Assembly (NCBI GenBank): GCA_017456555.1
Contig: JAFTJF010000011.1
Coordinates: 1-35,830, forward strand
Reading direction: 5' to 3'
Length of the DNA stretch: 35,830 nt
From: Clostridia bacterium
GTDB lineage: Bacteria > Bacillota > Clostridia > TANB77 > CAG-508
How positions within the stretch are numbered: the stretch's first letter is position 1; the number at the start of each line of letters is the position of its first letter. Shown piece by piece: positions 7,934 to 15,482 of the stretch. The translations under genes and the position numbers were made by a program. The notes under the pieces were generated by a model. The model was not told the DNA's origin. It ran no database searches and saw only the letters and a program-made list of their open reading frames with translations.

Positions 7934-8413
7934 CTATTTGTGAACAGAAGAGTCATTGATAAACTCGATAACAAAGTTCCGAGCAGACTCAATCATGAGT
8001 TCATGACGTTTGGAAAACTCTTTAAGAGTCATCGTGGAATGAACGTTTTCGTACTTGGAATCATCACCTTGCATTTCGCCAATCATAAAGCCCTGAGGGG
8101 CATAGTTGCTGATTTCGAAATGATAGTAGGGCTCACCAGTTTCGAGGGTGTTAAGGTAAACTTCCTTGAGACGAATGGAATAATCCATGCTGACCCAAGG
8201 GTCGTTGTAACCGTCTTCTGCGTTCATAAAGAGCTGATCTTCAAAGTTCGTTTCGGTGTTGATATCGGAGAGCTGACCGTACATATAGCTGTTATAGCCG
8301 AAGAAAATTCCGGCAACCAAAACAGCAATGAGGCTGAAGATTACACAAGGGATAACGAGTTTGTTGTTCTTCTTGGTAGCATTTTTCTTACTAGCCTTAG
8401 TAGTTTTCTTCAT
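7934..8413 (-). CDS. Orphan single-pass membrane protein (159 aa)
   Basis: It starts at ATG 8413 after a strong GAGGAGGA site. The first 16 residues are very rich in Lys/Thr/Ala (KKTTKASKKNATKKNNK), then a membrane helix covers about 18-40 (LVIPCVIFSLIAVLVAGIFFGY). The remaining 120 residues are acidic and probably outside the cell. The topology fits N-in/C-out. I do not recognise the domain. It ends one base before the next frame, and a single-base indel would join the two into one protein of about 250 residues. GC-rich codon use sets both apart from the surrounding genes. A promoter lies about 150 bases upstream. Confidence 0.6.
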   Translation of the reverse strand: MKKTTKASKKNATKKNNKLVIPCVIFSLIAVLVAGIFFGYNSYMYGQLSDINTETNFEDQLFMNAEDGYNDPWVSMDYSIRLKEVYLNTLETGEPYYHFEISNYAPQGFMIGEMQGDDSKYENVHSTMTLKEFSKRHELMIESARNFVIEFINDSSVHK

Positions 8414-8559
8414 AGAATTTCCTCCTCATACTACAATTTCGGGGACTTACTAGAGATATAACGGATAAATTCAAAAACTCCTTTCTACACTGCTTTTGGA
8501 AATAACGTATATGTGTTTGCTTCAGTTATTACCTTCTTTCTATATTCAGTTGTCCAACC

Positions 8560-8590
8560 ATTATAACATGAAAAATATGTATTATGTCAA
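8560..8590 (-). promoter_or_regulatory. Promoter of the 7934-8413 gene
   Basis: On the minus strand TTGACA (8590-8585) and TGTTATAAT (-10 at 8565-8560) are separated by a 19-bp spacer, which is long but compensated by the TG extension. A long leader of about 140 bases follows. Confidence 0.55.
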
Positions 8591-8605
8591 GTTCTTAGTG
8601 GTTAT

Positions 8606-8640
8606 AAAAAAACGAGAGCTTTAGAGGCTCTCTGCTTTTT
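8606..8640 (-). terminator. Terminator of the YhhN-family gene
   Basis: GAGAGC (8614-8619) and GCTCTC (8627-8632) form a short stem. On the minus strand it is followed by G and seven T, just past the stop of the gene at 8650. Confidence 0.75.
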
Positions 8641-8649
8641 TACGGTTAA

Positions 8650-9279
8650 TTAGCGACAAAGAAGTATTAAAATTTGCCCAATAGGATAAAAAATCCATAC
8701 AAGTTTTCTCATGGTAGCACTTTTGATTTTGAAAACAGTTTCAATTCCAATAATATAATCTGAAATCAAAAATGAAGTTGCACCAATGAATGATAATGCT
8801 TGAAAGTTCCAACTGTAAGAATAAATAGTGACGAAATTTATAGAAATCATTATCGTGTAAATTGTAAAGATAAGAGCCATTGATGGTTTTAAGGATCTTT
8901 TTGCATTTCGAATACAGATAATAGAAAATATAAAAATCAAACACATAATCATACATGCAATATACATACCTGGATTAAATAATGCTTTACTAGAATTTAC
9001 AATAATGAAATGGTATGCAGCTGCATAAATAAGGTGTGATATCATAAAGAAAAATGCTCCAATGTACAAAAGTGAATGAGAGCGTTTTTCGAGAGGTTTA
9101 CAGTTGAGGGCGATGTCACCTAAGAATGAGAAAAACATAGCGATGAGACAAATTTTGCTATCAATGGTGTTAGGGCGAAAAATGCAAATGATGAATGCGA
9201 AAAATAAAAGTGAAATGCTAATTTTGATTTTGGTCCTATTAGAAATAAGCGGTATGTTGTCTAAAAGCCGTATTTTCAT
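8650..9279 (-). CDS. YhhN/TMEM86-family membrane protein
   Basis: The 209-aa product starts at ATG 9279 after AGGAAAGGA. It has about eight membrane helices. Segments FFSFLGDIALN (about 51-61), GAFFFMISHLIYAAAY (74-89), GATSFLISDYIIG and YPIGQILI match the pattern of the YhhN family (F.xLGD.xL, GxxxFxxxHxxY, GAxxFxxSDxxL), whose animal members include lysoplasmalogenase. Catalytic activity of bacterial members is mostly untested, so I name only the family. It is monocistronic with its own promoter and terminator; codon use is host-like. Confidence 0.78.
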   Translation of the reverse strand: MKIRLLDNIPLISNRTKIKISISLLFFAFIICIFRPNTIDSKICLIAMFFSFLGDIALNCKPLEKRSHSLLYIGAFFFMISHLIYAAAYHFIIVNSSKALFNPGMYIACMIMCLIFIFSIICIRNAKRSLKPSMALIFTIYTIMISINFVTIYSYSWNFQALSFIGATSFLISDYIIGIETVFKIKSATMRKLVWIFYPIGQILILLCR

Positions 9280-9337
9280 TTTATCAATCCTTTCCTAAAA
9301 TTATTCAGTATGAAGGTAACTGATTTTTTTCGAGAAG

Positions 9338-9366
9338 ATTATACAATGAAAATACTAATATGTCAA
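9338..9366 (-). promoter_or_regulatory. Promoter of the YhhN-family gene
   Basis: TTGACA (9366-9361), 17-bp spacer, and TATAAT preceded by TTG (9343-9338) on the minus strand. Confidence 0.75.
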
Positions 9367-9484
9367 AAAGGAGATTTGTAAGAATGTGATATAAAAAAAT
9401 ACTGCAACTTATAGATATAAACATTATATTGTTAATGATGCAAAGTAGATATTATTTTATTTGAAACTTTATAGATAAATTATA

Positions 9485-9513
9485 TTGCTAATATTTTTTG
9501 ATATTAGTATAAT
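9485..9513 (+). promoter_or_regulatory. Promoter of the malQ-like gene
   Basis: TTGCTA (9485-9490), 17-bp spacer and TATAAT (9508-9513), 35 bases before the start codon. Confidence 0.65.
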
Positions 9514-9548
9514 GTTATTAATAAAAATGAACGAAAGAGGAAAATAAA

Positions 9549-10871
9549 ATGAAAGAAAAAGGAGTTCTTCTTCCTATATTTTCACTTCCTAGTAAGTATG
9601 GAATTGGAGATTTTGGAAATGAAGCATATGAATTTATCGATATATTAAGTGAGAATAATATAAAATATTGGCAAATTTTACCAATAAATGCATGTAATAG
9701 ACTTCCATATTCACCACTTAGTTATTATGCTTTAGAAGAAGACTATATTTCAATAGATAAATTATTAGAACATGGATTAATTAAAGAAGCAGAAACTAGA
9801 GAAGTAAAAGATAGAGTTGTATATGATGATTATAAAGAAAAATATTATAGAGAAGCTTTTACTAGATTTAGAAAAAATGAAGAATATGAAGAATTTATAA
9901 AATGTACAGAAATAAATGAATATGCAGAATATGTATGTGATATAAAATCTGTAAGTAAAGAATATTGTTTATTTTTGCAATACATATTATATAGACAATG
10001 GAGAGAATTAAAAGAATATGCTAATTCTAAAGGTGTACAAATAATAGGAGATATGCCTGCATATCCAGTGTTTGATTCTGCAGAAACAAAATTTCATCCA
10101 GATTGTTTTGAGATGGAAAATGGAGAATTTACATATGAAGCTGGAACACCACCAGATTATTTCAATAAGAATGGTCAAAGGTGGGGAAATCCTGTTTATA
10201 ATGTTGAAAATATAAAAAAAGATAATTATAAATATTTAGTAAATAGATATAAATATTGTATGAAATTATTTGATAAAGTCAGAGTGGATTATTTTAGAGG
10301 ATACGATTCATTCTTTAAAATACCAGTAGGAAAAGGTGGAGAAGAAGGTTGTTATTCTGATGGTGTCAGCTATGGTTTCTTTGAAGAATTGTTTAAAGAT
10401 GAATCTATAAAAGTAGAAAATTTAATTGTTGAAGATTTAGGAGATATCAGAGAAGAAACAGTTGCTTTGAGAGAACATTATGGATTTACAAGACAAAAAA
10501 TTTTACTATTTACAATAGATTTAAATAATCTATTTGATAGAGATAATGTATCCGAAAATGTTTTAATGTTTCCAGGAAATCATGATTGTCAAACAATATA
10601 TGGTTGGTATAAAACATTAAGTGATGAACATAAAGAAAATTTAAAAGAATTCTTAAGAAGAAATGAATGTTATGATTTAAATGTTAATATTGGAATTATG
10701 CAATATTGTGCAAAGTGTAAAGCTAAAATTGCAATAATTACTGCTCAAGACATATTAGGTTTAGATGACAGTGCAAGAATGAATGTACCAGGAACTGAAA
10801 CTCCAGAGAATTGGTCTTGGAAACTTACAGATTTTAATGTTTTTAGAGAATGCATAAAAGATTTTAAATAA
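9549..10871 (+). CDS. malQ: 4-alpha-glucanotransferase (GH77, amylomaltase)
   Basis: A cytoplasmic enzyme that moves maltosyl and longer glucan units between oligosaccharides. The 440-aa product keeps the family landmarks: YWQILPINACN (40-50), SPLSYYALEEDYI, GDMPAYP (167-173), GTPPDYF, RWGNPVY (211-217), the nucleophile block RVDYFRGY with D247, VEDLG with acid/base E295, and NVPGT...NWSWK near the end. Two positions differ from the usual form: the His of RxDHFRG is Tyr here, and the third motif reads NHDCQT (344-349) where THDNDT is usual, although the key H345-D346 pair is kept. It is shorter than typical bacterial members (about 500 aa). It stands alone with its own promoter and terminator; no other maltose or glycogen gene is near. 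Confidence 0.92.
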   Translation: MKEKGVLLPIFSLPSKYGIGDFGNEAYEFIDILSENNIKYWQILPINACNRLPYSPLSYYALEEDYISIDKLLEHGLIKEAETREVKDRVVYDDYKEKYYREAFTRFRKNEEYEEFIKCTEINEYAEYVCDIKSVSKEYCLFLQYILYRQWRELKEYANSKGVQIIGDMPAYPVFDSAETKFHPDCFEMENGEFTYEAGTPPDYFNKNGQRWGNPVYNVENIKKDNYKYLVNRYKYCMKLFDKVRVDYFRGYDSFFKIPVGKGGEEGCYSDGVSYGFFEELFKDESIKVENLIVEDLGDIREETVALREHYGFTRQKILLFTIDLNNLFDRDNVSENVLMFPGNHDCQTIYGWYKTLSDEHKENLKEFLRRNECYDLNVNIGIMQYCAKCKAKIAIITAQDILGLDDSARMNVPGTETPENWSWKLTDFNVFRECIKDFK

Positions 10872-10875
10872 AAAG

Positions 10876-10909
10876 AAAAATATTCCTATAATATATAGGA
10901 ATATTTTTT
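10876..10909 (+). terminator. Terminator of the malQ-like gene
   Basis: A 15-bp perfect stem (10876-10890 with 10894-10908) with a 3-base loop ends in a T run. It is A-rich on the other side and could act in both directions. Confidence 0.88.
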
Positions 10910-10956
10910 ATATAATTGCATGCATAAAATTGTAAATTTCAACAATGCTTTATAAT

Positions 10957-10986
10957 TTGTAAGAAATCTTTAAACGTGCTTATAAT
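10957..10986 (+). promoter_or_regulatory. Promoter of the 11043 membrane protein gene
   Basis: TTGTAA (10957-10962), an 18-bp spacer and TATAAT (10981-10986). A second TGATATAAT follows about ten bases later, so the exact start is uncertain. Confidence 0.5.
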
Positions 10987-11042
10987 TTATGTGATATAAT
11001 AAAAACAAATAATAAAATATTATGAAAATGAAAGAGTAACAG

Positions 11043-11546
11043 ATGAGAAAATTTAGTTTTTTTAAGAGAATATATAATTCAGTAACATGTAAAAAATATA
11101 ATGAAATGACAAGTCAAACTTCTTGGTATGCGATTGCTTATTTGGCTATACTGGAATTTGCTTTTACATTAATAATTGCAATTTTATTTGCAAGAAGTTT
11201 TTTTACCGCTTCTTTTTTCGATATATTTGAATATATAACAGGATTTTTAGTAGATTTTTTTGATAATTCAATTTCACTAACTTTTGATACTATAATGATT
11301 TTGTCTATTGGTGCATATATATTTCAAATTATAAAAAGAGATAAGAAAAAATATTCTAAAATGTTTTGCTTAGCTACATATTCTTCAAGTCTAGCTATGA
11401 TACTAAAATATATAGTTTTCATTTATAACTATACACAAGGTTCATTTATTAATTATTTTAATTACATATATATTGGAATTGTTATTTTTTATTTCTTCTT
11501 TAATTACAAAAAAGCAATTAAAGAAAATAAATTAGAAAAAAATTAA
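11043..11546 (+). CDS. Multi-pass membrane protein, possibly DUF1189/Yip1-like
   Basis: The 167-aa product starts with a short basic, aromatic N-terminus (MRKFSFFKRIYNSVTCKKY) followed by about four hydrophobic helices (about 27-50, 60-75, 82-98, 112-155 as a pair). The opening FFKRIYNS...Y...SWYAIAYLAILEFAF recalls DUF1189-type proteins, which begin with FxxxxYxPKxY and a membrane helix, but it is shorter than those. No clear ribosome site precedes the ATG. Role unknown; host-like codon use. Confidence 0.6.
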   Translation: MRKFSFFKRIYNSVTCKKYNEMTSQTSWYAIAYLAILEFAFTLIIAILFARSFFTASFFDIFEYITGFLVDFFDNSISLTFDTIMILSIGAYIFQIIKRDKKKYSKMFCLATYSSSLAMILKYIVFIYNYTQGSFINYFNYIYIGIVIFYFFFNYKKAIKENKLEKN

Positions 11547-11617
11547 AAAATCGATTTAAAAGCGCAAATAAAATTTTAAAAAATTGGAAATTTAAGTTAT
11601 AAGAAAGATTTTATAAA

Positions 11618-12178
11618 ATGAAAGAAATAGAAAAAGAAAATTTAAGAAAACAATATAAATTAATAAGAGATAAAATAGAAAACCAAAAAGAAAAATCAAA
11701 ATTAATAGCTGAAAAAGTAAGAAATTTAGAAGAATATAAAACTGCAAAAATAATTGCTATATATAAAAGTTTTTCTTCTGAAGTTGATACAAAAGAATTA
11801 ATATATATGTTATGGGAAGATAATAAAATAGTTTGCCTCCCAAAAATAGAAAATGATGAAATAAAGTTTTATAAAATAACAGAAAATAGTAAACTAACGA
11901 AAAATAAATTTGGTATTGACGAACCAGAAACAAATAAAGAGAATTTTATAAATAAAAATTATATAGACTTAGCAATAATTCCAGGATTATGTTTTGATAA
12001 AGAAAAAAATAGATTAGGTTTTGGTAAAGGCTATTATGATAGATATCTAGAAGACACAAAAATTAAAACAGTTGGAATATGTTTTGAAGAACAAATTTTA
12101 GAAAATGAATTATTGCCTACAACGCATTATGATGTAAAAATGGATTTAGTGATAACTGATAAAAAACAAATAAAATAA
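11618..12178 (+). CDS. 5-formyltetrahydrofolate cyclo-ligase
   Basis: The 186-aa product converts 5-formyl-THF to 5,10-methenyl-THF using ATP, recycling a storage or inhibitory folate in the cytoplasm. The family hallmarks are clear: an N-terminal Lys/Arg-rich helix (ENLRKQYKLIRDKI), IAIYKSFSSEVDTKELI (about 46-62), IIPGLCFDKEKNRLGFGKGYYDRYL (about 121-145) with the diagnostic GFGKGYYDRYL, and GICFEEQ...LPTTHYDVKMD near the end. Length fits the family. The ribosome site is weak. The terminator that follows overlaps the -35 of the next gene. Confidence 0.95.
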   Translation: MKEIEKENLRKQYKLIRDKIENQKEKSKLIAEKVRNLEEYKTAKIIAIYKSFSSEVDTKELIYMLWEDNKIVCLPKIENDEIKFYKITENSKLTKNKFGIDEPETNKENFINKNYIDLAIIPGLCFDKEKNRLGFGKGYYDRYLEDTKIKTVGICFEEQILENELLPTTHYDVKMDLVITDKKQIK

Positions 12179-12226
12179 AAAGCACACTGTGAAGCAAATG
12201 TAAAGCTTTTCAAAGTGTGCTTTTTG
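12178..12226 (+). terminator. Terminator of the cyclo-ligase gene
   Basis: An 11-bp perfect stem (12178-12188 with 12214-12224) runs into five T. The 3' arm overlaps the promoter of the next gene. Confidence 0.88.
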
Positions 12227-12235
12227 TGGTATAAT
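12207..12235 (+). promoter_or_regulatory. Promoter of the LURP-one-like gene, embedded in a terminator
   Basis: TATAAT (12230-12235) with an extended TGG, and a weak -35 TTTTCA (12207-12212) that lies in the loop and 3' arm of the upstream terminator. Confidence 0.55.
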
Positions 12236-12284
12236 AAATTTTGTGAATCATAGAAAAAATACTAAACAATGGAGGTATTTGTTA

Positions 12285-12875
12285 ATGAAGAAGAATGCTA
12301 ATCGGCTGAAAATCTACGTGATCATTATTGTTGTGATCATAGCTCTTGGAATCATTTTTTCTGGTTCCAAGATTGGACCGCACACTAAGTACGACTGCGA
12401 TGTCAAGAATTTCCGTTTGTCAACTGATATCGAAATCTCCTCTGAAGGAGAAGATATTTGTAAAGTGAGTGGAAATATTTTTAGAGTTGTAGAAGACCCG
12501 CTTACTATGAAAGATGAGGATGGAAGCAGACTTGCATATGCAGGAGATGACTATCACTTAATTTCCCAGGATTCTCATGTAATCATTGTTGATAGTACTG
12601 TAACTGCCGAAATGGTGGGGCGATTTGATCTATTCGGTAACACGTACGACATTTACAACAGTGATGGTGAGAAAATTGCGAAGGCAAGCTTTAACTGGTT
12701 TGATACATCTGGAGAGATGCATGATATGGATGGCAATTTGATTGCAGAATACAATTCGTTTGTGCTCTTTAAGGATTTTGATGTTAGAATAAGTGAAGAA
12801 TGCCCGATTGATCATACTACAGTTCTTATGATTTTCTGTTCGTACTACAGTGACAAAGCCTATGATAATTCATGA
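12285..12875 (+). CDS. Membrane-anchored LURP-one/YxjI-like protein
   Basis: Start at ATG 12285, nine bases after GGAGG (12271-12275). The 196-aa product has one N-terminal membrane helix (about 9-27) and then a beta-rich domain built of short strands: ISSEGEDICKVSGNIFR, AEMVGRFDLFGNTYDIYNSDGEKIAKASF, GEMHDMDGNLIAEYNSF, then FDVRISEECPIDHTTVLMIFCSYYSD. The order (fold-in of a ligand-like strand, Y-D-I-Y-x-x-D-G-x-x-I-A, D-x-D-G-N-x-I-A, final hydrophobic helix) is that of LURP-one-related/tubby-C2-like proteins such as YxjI. Function of these bacterial proteins is not established. GC-rich codon use marks it as atypical here. It shares a 14-base start-site leader with the gene at 24315. Confidence 0.62.
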   Translation: MKKNANRLKIYVIIIVVIIALGIIFSGSKIGPHTKYDCDVKNFRLSTDIEISSEGEDICKVSGNIFRVVEDPLTMKDEDGSRLAYAGDDYHLISQDSHVIIVDSTVTAEMVGRFDLFGNTYDIYNSDGEKIAKASFNWFDTSGEMHDMDGNLIAEYNSFVLFKDFDVRISEECPIDHTTVLMIFCSYYSDKAYDNS

Positions 12876-12887
12876 TTCGAAAAGTGA

Positions 12888-12918
12888 AGGGTTGCACTCA
12901 AAAAGTGCAACTCTTTTC
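12888..12918 (+). terminator. Terminator of the LURP-one-like gene
   Basis: An 11-bp stem with one G-T pair (12888-12898 with 12904-12914) precedes a T-rich run. Confidence 0.85.
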
Positions 12919-12944
12919 TTATATATAATAAACATATAAATAAT

Positions 12945-12973
12945 TTGCAATTAAAATAAAACTATAGTATACT
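12945..12973 (+). promoter_or_regulatory. Promoter of the SAICAR-synthetase-like gene
   Basis: TTGCAA (12945-12950), 17-bp spacer and TATACT (12968-12973), giving a leader of about 85 bases. Confidence 0.6.
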
Positions 12974-13065
12974 AATTGCTGTATTTGCTTATTTTCTACA
13001 ATAGATTAATTAATATCATGTGGATTTAAGTGGTACTAAAACAATTGAAAGGCGGTAAAAACAAA

Positions 13066-14064
13066 ATGAGTGATCAAACAACAATCCCTTTTGATGAACA
13101 GGTTGCTACTCCTGAAGAGGAAATGATACCTAAGGTCATCACACACGAGGCAAGCAGTGTTCTCACAATCGACGGCAAACTGGTTGCTGAAGGAATTCTG
13201 ATGAAGCCTAATTTTACAATTGCTCTCTCTGAGAGTAATAAGCGGTACCTTGATCAATACGAAGTAATCACAGACTACGTTGGTGCTGATCCTGAACTTT
13301 GGGAAAAATTTGGTGTTCCCGAAGAGAAGAGAGGCGAAGTAATGCTGATCAAAAATATTGATCTATTCCCGCTGGATTTTATCGTGTCTGGCTATGACAA
13401 GTTTGGAAGTAAAAAGCAACTTTCTGCACCGGAAATCGTTTGTGTCTTAAAAGAAGAAGGTACGGCAATTTCCAGAGAAGAAGCAATCAAAGTTTTGGCA
13501 GATTGGTTCCATGATAACGATTATTGCATCGATTGCTATGATGAAATGATGGCATTCGATTCTGTTGAAGAAGCAATTGCCTATGTAGAACTTTCTCCGG
13601 AAGACCTTCAGTATGGTGAAGGTCTCAATCCTGATGATGAATGGGAAAAATTGGAAGGTGCATCTCTGCATCTTTTGGCTACTTTGTATGTGGATGAGTT
13701 GGTTCTTCGAAGCAATATTATTTACTCTTTGTTGGCCAAGCGATATGAAGAATGTGGTGTGATTCTGGTTGATACCAGACTGGCATTTGGATTGGACGAA
13801 GAGTGTGATATAACTCTCTGCGAAGAAGTTGGTACTCCTGATGAATCTACTCTCGCATCTAAGATGCTCTATGAAAAGGATGGAGAATTGACTGATATGC
13901 TGGCTGCTCCTGTGCTTAAGTACTTCGAATCCATTGCGTATGCAGGAGAAAAGGGAAGTCAGGTTCCTGATGTCCCGAGCGATGTGCTTGATGAAGTATC
14001 TGACACTTGCATGTATATGGCAGAAAGTCTGTGTGACGATCTTTCGTTCGATATCAATCTGTAA
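13066..14064 (+). CDS. Divergent SAICAR-synthetase (PurC)-like protein with altered active site
   Basis: Start at ATG 13066 after AAAGGCGG; a GTG at 13030 is in frame but has no site. The 332-aa product aligns by eye with SAICAR synthetase, the purine-pathway enzyme joining CAIR and aspartate. IDLFPLDFIVSGY (98-110) stands for the family's iPiEvVVRgY; IIYSLLAKRYEECGVILVDTRLAFGLD (218-244) for Y..l...Gi.laDtKfEFGld; CEEVGTPDEST (252-262) for DEvlTPDSSR. Key residues differ: VVRGY has Ser for Arg, DTKfEFG reads DTRLAFG (Glu to Ala), and the SSR end is lost. The usual N-terminal ATP-binding start (GKvR..Y) is not visible; instead residues 1-30 are acidic. Purine synthesis activity is therefore doubtful; a repurposed fold is likelier. 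GC-rich, no pur genes nearby. Homology is inferred from motif order. Confidence 0.6.
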   Translation: MSDQTTIPFDEQVATPEEEMIPKVITHEASSVLTIDGKLVAEGILMKPNFTIALSESNKRYLDQYEVITDYVGADPELWEKFGVPEEKRGEVMLIKNIDLFPLDFIVSGYDKFGSKKQLSAPEIVCVLKEEGTAISREEAIKVLADWFHDNDYCIDCYDEMMAFDSVEEAIAYVELSPEDLQYGEGLNPDDEWEKLEGASLHLLATLYVDELVLRSNIIYSLLAKRYEECGVILVDTRLAFGLDEECDITLCEEVGTPDESTLASKMLYEKDGELTDMLAAPVLKYFESIAYAGEKGSQVPDVPSDVLDEVSDTCMYMAESLCDDLSFDINL

Positions 14065-14099
14065 GAAGTAAAAGTAACTGTAATTTTAGTATTAAAAAA

Positions 14100-14130
14100 G
14101 AAGAGACCGATTTTTCGGTCTCTTCGTCAT
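14100..14130. terminator. Bidirectional terminator
   Basis: An 11-bp perfect stem (14100-14110 with 14115-14125) with a T4 loop separates the convergent genes ending at 14064 and 14153. The minus strand shows a T run directly after it; on the plus strand the T run starts a few bases later. Confidence 0.85.
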
Positions 14131-14152
14131 TTTTTATAAATATATTTAAATA

Positions 14153-15310
14153 TTAACAATAAGGTCTATCTATTTCTATAACATAATAATAAATTTCTTT
14201 TTCTGGAATTATTTCTTTGCTTAAATATTCTTTTAAATATTTTTCTGTATAATCTTTTTCATAAGGGACTATACAATCAAATAAAATGTTTGTATGAGTA
14301 ATTCCTTCAACAATTCTGAAATCATGAATTTTTAAATCTTTATCAAGTTTATGAATTACTTGTACAACTTTTGCTTGTAATTTATCAACTTTAGGATTTC
14401 CAACAACAATTGGATCCATGTGAATTGTAAGTGCGATTCCAAGTTCATCTTTAAAATCTTTTTCTATATTATCCATTAAATCATGAGCTTTCATAATGTC
14501 CATTTTTGAATCTATTTCAACATGAACTGTTACGAAATCATTATGAACTCCATAGTTATGAATTACTAAATCATGAATACCTTCAACACAATCATAATGT
14601 AAAAGCTTTTCTGTAATTTCCTTGACTTGTTCTTCTGTTGGAATGATTCCAATTATTGGTTCTAAAACTTCTTTTATCATATTAATAGAACTATAAATTA
14701 CAAATCCAGAAACAGCCAAACCAAGCAATCCATCTATGTTAATTTTGAAGATTCCCATTATAACCATTGATATTAAAATTGCTGTTGTTGAAATGATATC
14801 ATTTCTTGTATCTACTGCATTTGCTTTTAAAGTGTTGGAATCAATAGCTTTTGAAAAATCTAAATATACTAGCATTTGAATTCCTTTACCTATAATTGCA
14901 ATGATTAGAATTAAATATGTAATCCAATTGATTACTAATTCTTCTGGATTAAATACTTTGGCAAGAGCTTCTTTGGCGAATGTTAATCCCATAATTAGCA
15001 TTAATATTGCAATAACAAATCCAGCAACATATTCATAACGAGCATATCCATAAGGATGTTCTTTATCTGGTTTTTTATTAGATAATTTAAATCCTATAAT
15101 TGTAAGAACTGATGAAGCAGTATCTGCAATATTATTTGCTGCATCTGCCATAATACTAACACTATGAGAAATTAAACCAATTATTAATTTTATAATTCCT
15201 AAAACTAAGTTAGTACAAATACCAAAAATACCAGCGACCTTTCCGTATTGATTTCTAACTAAAGGATCATTGGTATTTTTATAATTTTTTATAAATAATT
15301 TTTTTAACAT
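14153..15310 (-). CDS. Cation diffusion facilitator metal exporter (Mn-type candidate)
   Basis: The 385-aa product starts at ATG 15310 with GGGAG upstream. It has the CDF layout: six membrane helices (about 22-215) and a cytoplasmic ferredoxin-like C-terminal domain. Signature SVSIMADAANNIADTASSV lies in helix 2 and NAVDTRNDIIST in helix 5. These give NxxxD and DxxxD metal-site pairs, the combination I recall for bacterial manganese exporters; zinc members carry His in place of one of these. KKPDKEHPYGYARYEY follows helix 2 as in the family. It has about 90 residues more than short CDFs, at the C-terminus. It should export a divalent metal in exchange for protons. Own promoter and terminator. 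Metal choice is inference. Confidence 0.9.
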   Translation of the reverse strand: MLKKLFIKNYKNTNDPLVRNQYGKVAGIFGICTNLVLGIIKLIIGLISHSVSIMADAANNIADTASSVLTIIGFKLSNKKPDKEHPYGYARYEYVAGFVIAILMLIMGLTFAKEALAKVFNPEELVINWITYLILIIAIIGKGIQMLVYLDFSKAIDSNTLKANAVDTRNDIISTTAILISMVIMGIFKINIDGLLGLAVSGFVIYSSINMIKEVLEPIIGIIPTEEQVKEITEKLLHYDCVEGIHDLVIHNYGVHNDFVTVHVEIDSKMDIMKAHDLMDNIEKDFKDELGIALTIHMDPIVVGNPKVDKLQAKVVQVIHKLDKDLKIHDFRIVEGITHTNILFDCIVPYEKDYTEKYLKEYLSKEIIPEKEIYYYVIEIDRPYC

Positions 15311-15355
15311 AGTGAAAACTCCCTTTGAAATAAAAATTTTTAGATTTCTAAAATG

Positions 15356-15384
15356 AGTTTACTATAGATTACTTGTAAAATCAA
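15356..15384 (-). promoter_or_regulatory. Promoter of the CDF gene
   Basis: TTGATT (15384-15379), 17-bp spacer and TAAACT (15361-15356) on the minus strand. Confidence 0.55.
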
Positions 15385-15414
15385 GTTTTGACGGGAAAAG
15401 TTGTGTAAAAAATA

Positions 15415-15443
15415 TTGAACTAATTAACATAATGTGTTATAAT
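15415..15443 (+). promoter_or_regulatory. Promoter of the 852-aa gene operon
   Basis: TTGAAC (15415-15420), 17-bp spacer ending TGT, and TATAAT (15438-15443). Confidence 0.75.
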
Positions 15444-15482
15444 TGCGATATCTTTTGAAGAAAAAGGGGAAGTTGAATTAAA

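Noticed and set aside
7895-8461. Long open frame on the plus strand opposite the 7934-8413 gene
   Set aside because: It has no ribosome site, its product has no membrane or domain logic, and the minus frame has a strong GGAGGA site plus a membrane helix.
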